Assembly (NCBI GenBank): GCA_938021205.1 | Contig: CALIGI010000060.1 | Coordinates: forward strand, 1-33,596 | DNA from: an uncultured Pseudanabaenaceae cyanobacterium | GTDB taxonomy: Bacteria; Cyanobacteriota; Cyanobacteriia; PCC-9006; JAAUQQ01 | Direction of reading: 5' to 3' | Length of the DNA: 33,596 nucleotides | Notes under the pieces: model-generated | What the model saw: only the letters and a program-made list of their open reading frames with translations | The model's database searches: none | Told to the model about the DNA's origin: nothing | Part shown: in pieces, positions 31,889 through 33,596 of the stretch | How the letters are laid out: each line of letters begins with the position of its first letter | Position numbering within the stretch: position 1 is the stretch's first letter | Translations under genes and position numbers: made by a program

Positions 31889-32806
31889 ATGAATATGCAT
31901 GAGCTACTGAACGAATACGCCAATGGTATGCGCGCCTTTGAAGGTGTCGACCTCCAGGGTGCCAATCTAGAGAATCAGACCTTAGTCGGGATTCAGCTCG
32001 AAGGAGCGAACCTCATGGGGGGAACCTTTAGCCGCTGTTTTTTACTTAAGGCCAATTTGCGAGATGCCTTTCTCAACTGGGTGAATTTCAGCTATGCCAA
32101 GCTGAGTGATGCCAACTTGGCCGAAGCAGACATGACAAAGTCGGACCTGACGGGAGTCTTTGCGGTCAATGCAAATTTCCATCGCACGAAGCTCAGCGGT
32201 GCCTGTTTGAAGGATGCCAATTTACGTGGGGCTGATTTGCGCGGGGCAAACCTCTGTAGTGCAAATTTACGAGGGGCGAACCTGCGCAATGCTGATTTAC
32301 GAGGGGCTAATCTCAATTGGGCAAATCTGGAAGGAACCCGGCTGAGTGGTGCCAATTTAGAGGGTGCTTTTCTCAATCAGGTCAATCTCAAGGGAGCTTA
32401 TCTCAATGGCCTAGATTTGAGCGGTGTCAATCTGGATGGCGTGGATTTGGGGGAAGCGAAGCTCAGCGGAGTAAAGCTGAATGGGGCCAGGCTGTCGGCC
32501 TCTCGGCTACAGGCAGTCCAGATGCGCGGTGGGAAGCTCACGGGTGCGAATCTGCAGGGGGCAAATTTGACCCATGCGCTGTTGCGCAATGTGGACTTGA
32601 AGTGGAGTAATCTTTGCCAAGCCGATTTAAGTGAGGCGGATCTACGCGGGGCAAATCTGCTCGGAGCCAATATTGAAGGGGCTGTGTTTACGGGGGCCTT
32701 GCTCTCGACCGCTATGGCCCGCTATCTGAATCTGATTGCTGCAGGTAAGCCTAGGGTGGGTCAAGAGAGCACGGCGGAAACATTGCAGCGTTGTGTGGCG
32801 GTTTAG
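31889..32806 (+). CDS. Pentapeptide-repeat protein
   Basis: A 305-residue protein made almost wholly of A(D/N)LXX pentapeptide repeats from about residue 20 to 280, for example GANLMGG, ADLRGANL and EADLRGANLLGANIEGA. These fold into a right-handed quadrilateral beta-helix. A short helical cap (MNMHELLNEYANGMRAF) comes first and a helical tail (TAMARYLNLIAAG...) last. Most members have no known function; some mimic DNA and bind gyrase, but nothing here singles that out. There is no signal peptide. The start is fixed by a perfect Shine-Dalgarno sequence 6 nt upstream. A HIP1-containing terminator lies at 32873. Confidence 0.93.
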   Translation: MNMHELLNEYANGMRAFEGVDLQGANLENQTLVGIQLEGANLMGGTFSRCFLLKANLRDAFLNWVNFSYAKLSDANLAEADMTKSDLTGVFAVNANFHRTKLSGACLKDANLRGADLRGANLCSANLRGANLRNADLRGANLNWANLEGTRLSGANLEGAFLNQVNLKGAYLNGLDLSGVNLDGVDLGEAKLSGVKLNGARLSASRLQAVQMRGGKLTGANLQGANLTHALLRNVDLKWSNLCQADLSEADLRGANLLGANIEGAVFTGALLSTAMARYLNLIAAGKPRVGQESTAETLQRCVAV

Positions 32807-32872
32807 GGCAATTGGAATTGCCATTGGTGGGTTGAGGGCTACTTCAGAACATCACAAAATATCTCGGAACAT

Positions 32873-32916
32873 CTCGGTGCGATCGCAATTTTGCTGCGAT
32901 CGCACCGAGTTTGTTG
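32873..32916 (+). terminator. HIP1-based terminator hairpin
   Basis: CTCGGTGCGATCGCA (32873-32887) is the exact reverse complement of 32895-32909, with a 7-nt loop and TTTGTTG after it. Each arm holds a GCGATCGC-type core, so the stem is built from two HIP1 copies. It ends the pentapeptide gene transcript. Confidence 0.75.
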
Positions 32917-33024
32917 CGTAGCAAGATCACTTGTTGCAGAGCAAGACAATTCCGGCTGTCTTGGCCCTGAGCCTTTGTAGGCTAGACCTAGACTTCCACT
33001 GTTTGGGAACATTAGGACTGCGCC

Positions 33025-33351
33025 ATGGGCCTCAAAATTGTTGACACCTTCGATACAAGCTTTACGCTCACCCCCGAGGCCCAAGAACAGCTCGTTACGC
33101 TCCTGAAGGAGCCTAGTTTTGGCCAGCAGGTCTGTACCAGTAAGGGCTGGAGCGAAGCACAGTTTACAGGGCAACTGTTTCAGCCAGTGCCCTACAGTAG
33201 TCAAACACCCAAGGGCATGGCGGCAGAGTTTGAGCCATACCAGGATGATCCTGAACATTACGCGATTGTTCATGTGCCGCCGCCGTTCATGTTCAAGGCC
33301 AAGATTTTTAAGCCCAGTCGCCTCTGTGCCATTTTTCAGAAGGTGGCTTGA
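33025..33351 (+). CDS. Small hypothetical protein
   Basis: A 108-residue ORF with an ATG start (MGLKIVDTFDTSFTLTPEAQ) and balanced composition, including PEAQEQLVTLLKEPSFGQQ, KGWSEAQFTGQLF and YAIVHVPPPFMFKAKIF. It has no signal peptide or membrane helix. I recognise no family. It lies between the pentapeptide gene's terminator and a GIY-YIG gene 57 nt downstream on the same strand, so it may share a transcript with the latter. A minus ORF over the same bases (32839-33393) looks less protein-like. Confidence 0.6.
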   Translation: MGLKIVDTFDTSFTLTPEAQEQLVTLLKEPSFGQQVCTSKGWSEAQFTGQLFQPVPYSSQTPKGMAAEFEPYQDDPEHYAIVHVPPPFMFKAKIFKPSRLCAIFQKVA

Positions 33352-33408
33352 AGATCCATTGGCGATCGCCCTTCTGCAAGCGCTGCTTCCCACGCCTGAC
33401 TATTTTCC

Positions 33409-33596
33409 ATGACGTTTACCCCTGCCATTCCGAAGGCTGCGATCGCTTTGAGTACTACTCCCCTGGCCCAGCTTGATTTCATTCCCTATCTCACAGAATC
33501 GGGGGAGATCTTAACCGAACCCTTTGAGGGCAAGGTGGGCATTTACGCCATTTTTGACGAAGCCAAAATCCTTCAATACATTGGCTTTTCTCGCAA
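33409..33596 (+). CDS. GIY-YIG family protein, truncated by window edge
   Basis: An ATG at 33409 opens a frame that runs off the window after 62 codons. Around residues 41-60 it reads FEGKVGIYAIFDEAKILQYI then GFSR, the GIY and YIG strands that open a GIY-YIG nuclease fold. Residues before it (LDFIPYLTESGEILTEPFEG) match the lead-in of cyanobacterial GIY-YIG proteins. Whether it keeps the catalytic Arg and Glu cannot be seen, because they lie beyond the edge. Family members include homing endonucleases and repair enzymes, but many cyanobacterial ones are of unknown role. Starts after a HIP1 site within the short gap. Confidence 0.8.
   Translation, partial: MTFTPAIPKAAIALSTTPLAQLDFIPYLTESGEILTEPFEGKVGIYAIFDEAKILQYIGFSR

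Noticed and set aside
32839..33393. Minus-strand ORF of 184 codons
   Set aside because: It overlaps the terminator, the small plus gene and many stop-poor C-rich stretches, and its composition is unlike protein.
1..33596. CRISPR arrays, tRNA or rRNA genes, transposase genes
   Set aside because: Looked for evenly spaced repeats, tRNA-like TTCGA arms and transposase motifs. None held up: the frequent GCGATCGC octamers are HIP1 sites, not spacer-separated repeats.

Overview
The window looks like a piece of a cyanobacterial chromosome. The octamer GCGATCGC (HIP1) recurs throughout, inside and between genes. There is an Ssl1498-type light-harvesting-like protein, a MenH of the phylloquinone pathway, a ComFB protein, a PatA-type response regulator in a chemosensory operon, and a cluster of DnaA boxes upstream of dnaN, which is where oriC lies in several studied cyanobacteria. 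I cannot name the genus.

Layout. Positions 1-2256 (all minus) hold an accessory block: a protein with an N-terminal effector-associated domain 1 (EAD1), a MoxR-type AAA+ ATPase 3 nt behind it, and the start of a UPF0175 (antitoxin-like) gene cut by the window edge. Positions 2677-5103 (minus) carry a GH15 glycosidase and a HAD phosphatase. Positions 5104-6177 are the probable replication origin, followed by dnaN. Positions 7640-10000 hold small genes: an orphan excisionase-type DNA-binding protein, a small secreted protein, a short ORF and comFB. A TetR regulator, a doubtful ORF, a light-harvesting-like protein, a FetB-type permease and a flavin monooxygenase follow to 15117.

Positions 15911-23583 (plus) form a five-gene chemosensory operon of the type IV pilus / phototaxis kind: PatA-type regulator, double-domain CheW, PilJ-like transducer, hybrid CheA with two Hpt domains, and a CheB-like receiver with no methylesterase. 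It ends at a 17-bp bidirectional terminator. Convergent to it are a DCC thiol oxidoreductase and the overlapping pair ppnP-hisC. A second TetR, a close paralogue of the first, lies at 26014. GH13 amylase, menH, a repeat-rich island (29540-30015), mgtE, a pentapeptide-repeat protein with a perfect Shine-Dalgarno sequence, an unknown small protein and a truncated GIY-YIG protein complete the window.

How the genes relate. Genes on both sides of the origin point away from it. GH15 and GH13 could both act on glycogen or maltodextrins but are unlinked. The items most worth attention are the EAD1-MoxR pair, which resembles NTP-dependent conflict (defence) systems but lacks any visible vWA or effector gene; the chemosensory operon with tandem Hpt domains and a receiver-only CheB; the two near-identical TetR DNA-binding domains; and several perfect long hairpins. 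I see no tRNA, rRNA, CRISPR array, transposase gene or prophage.
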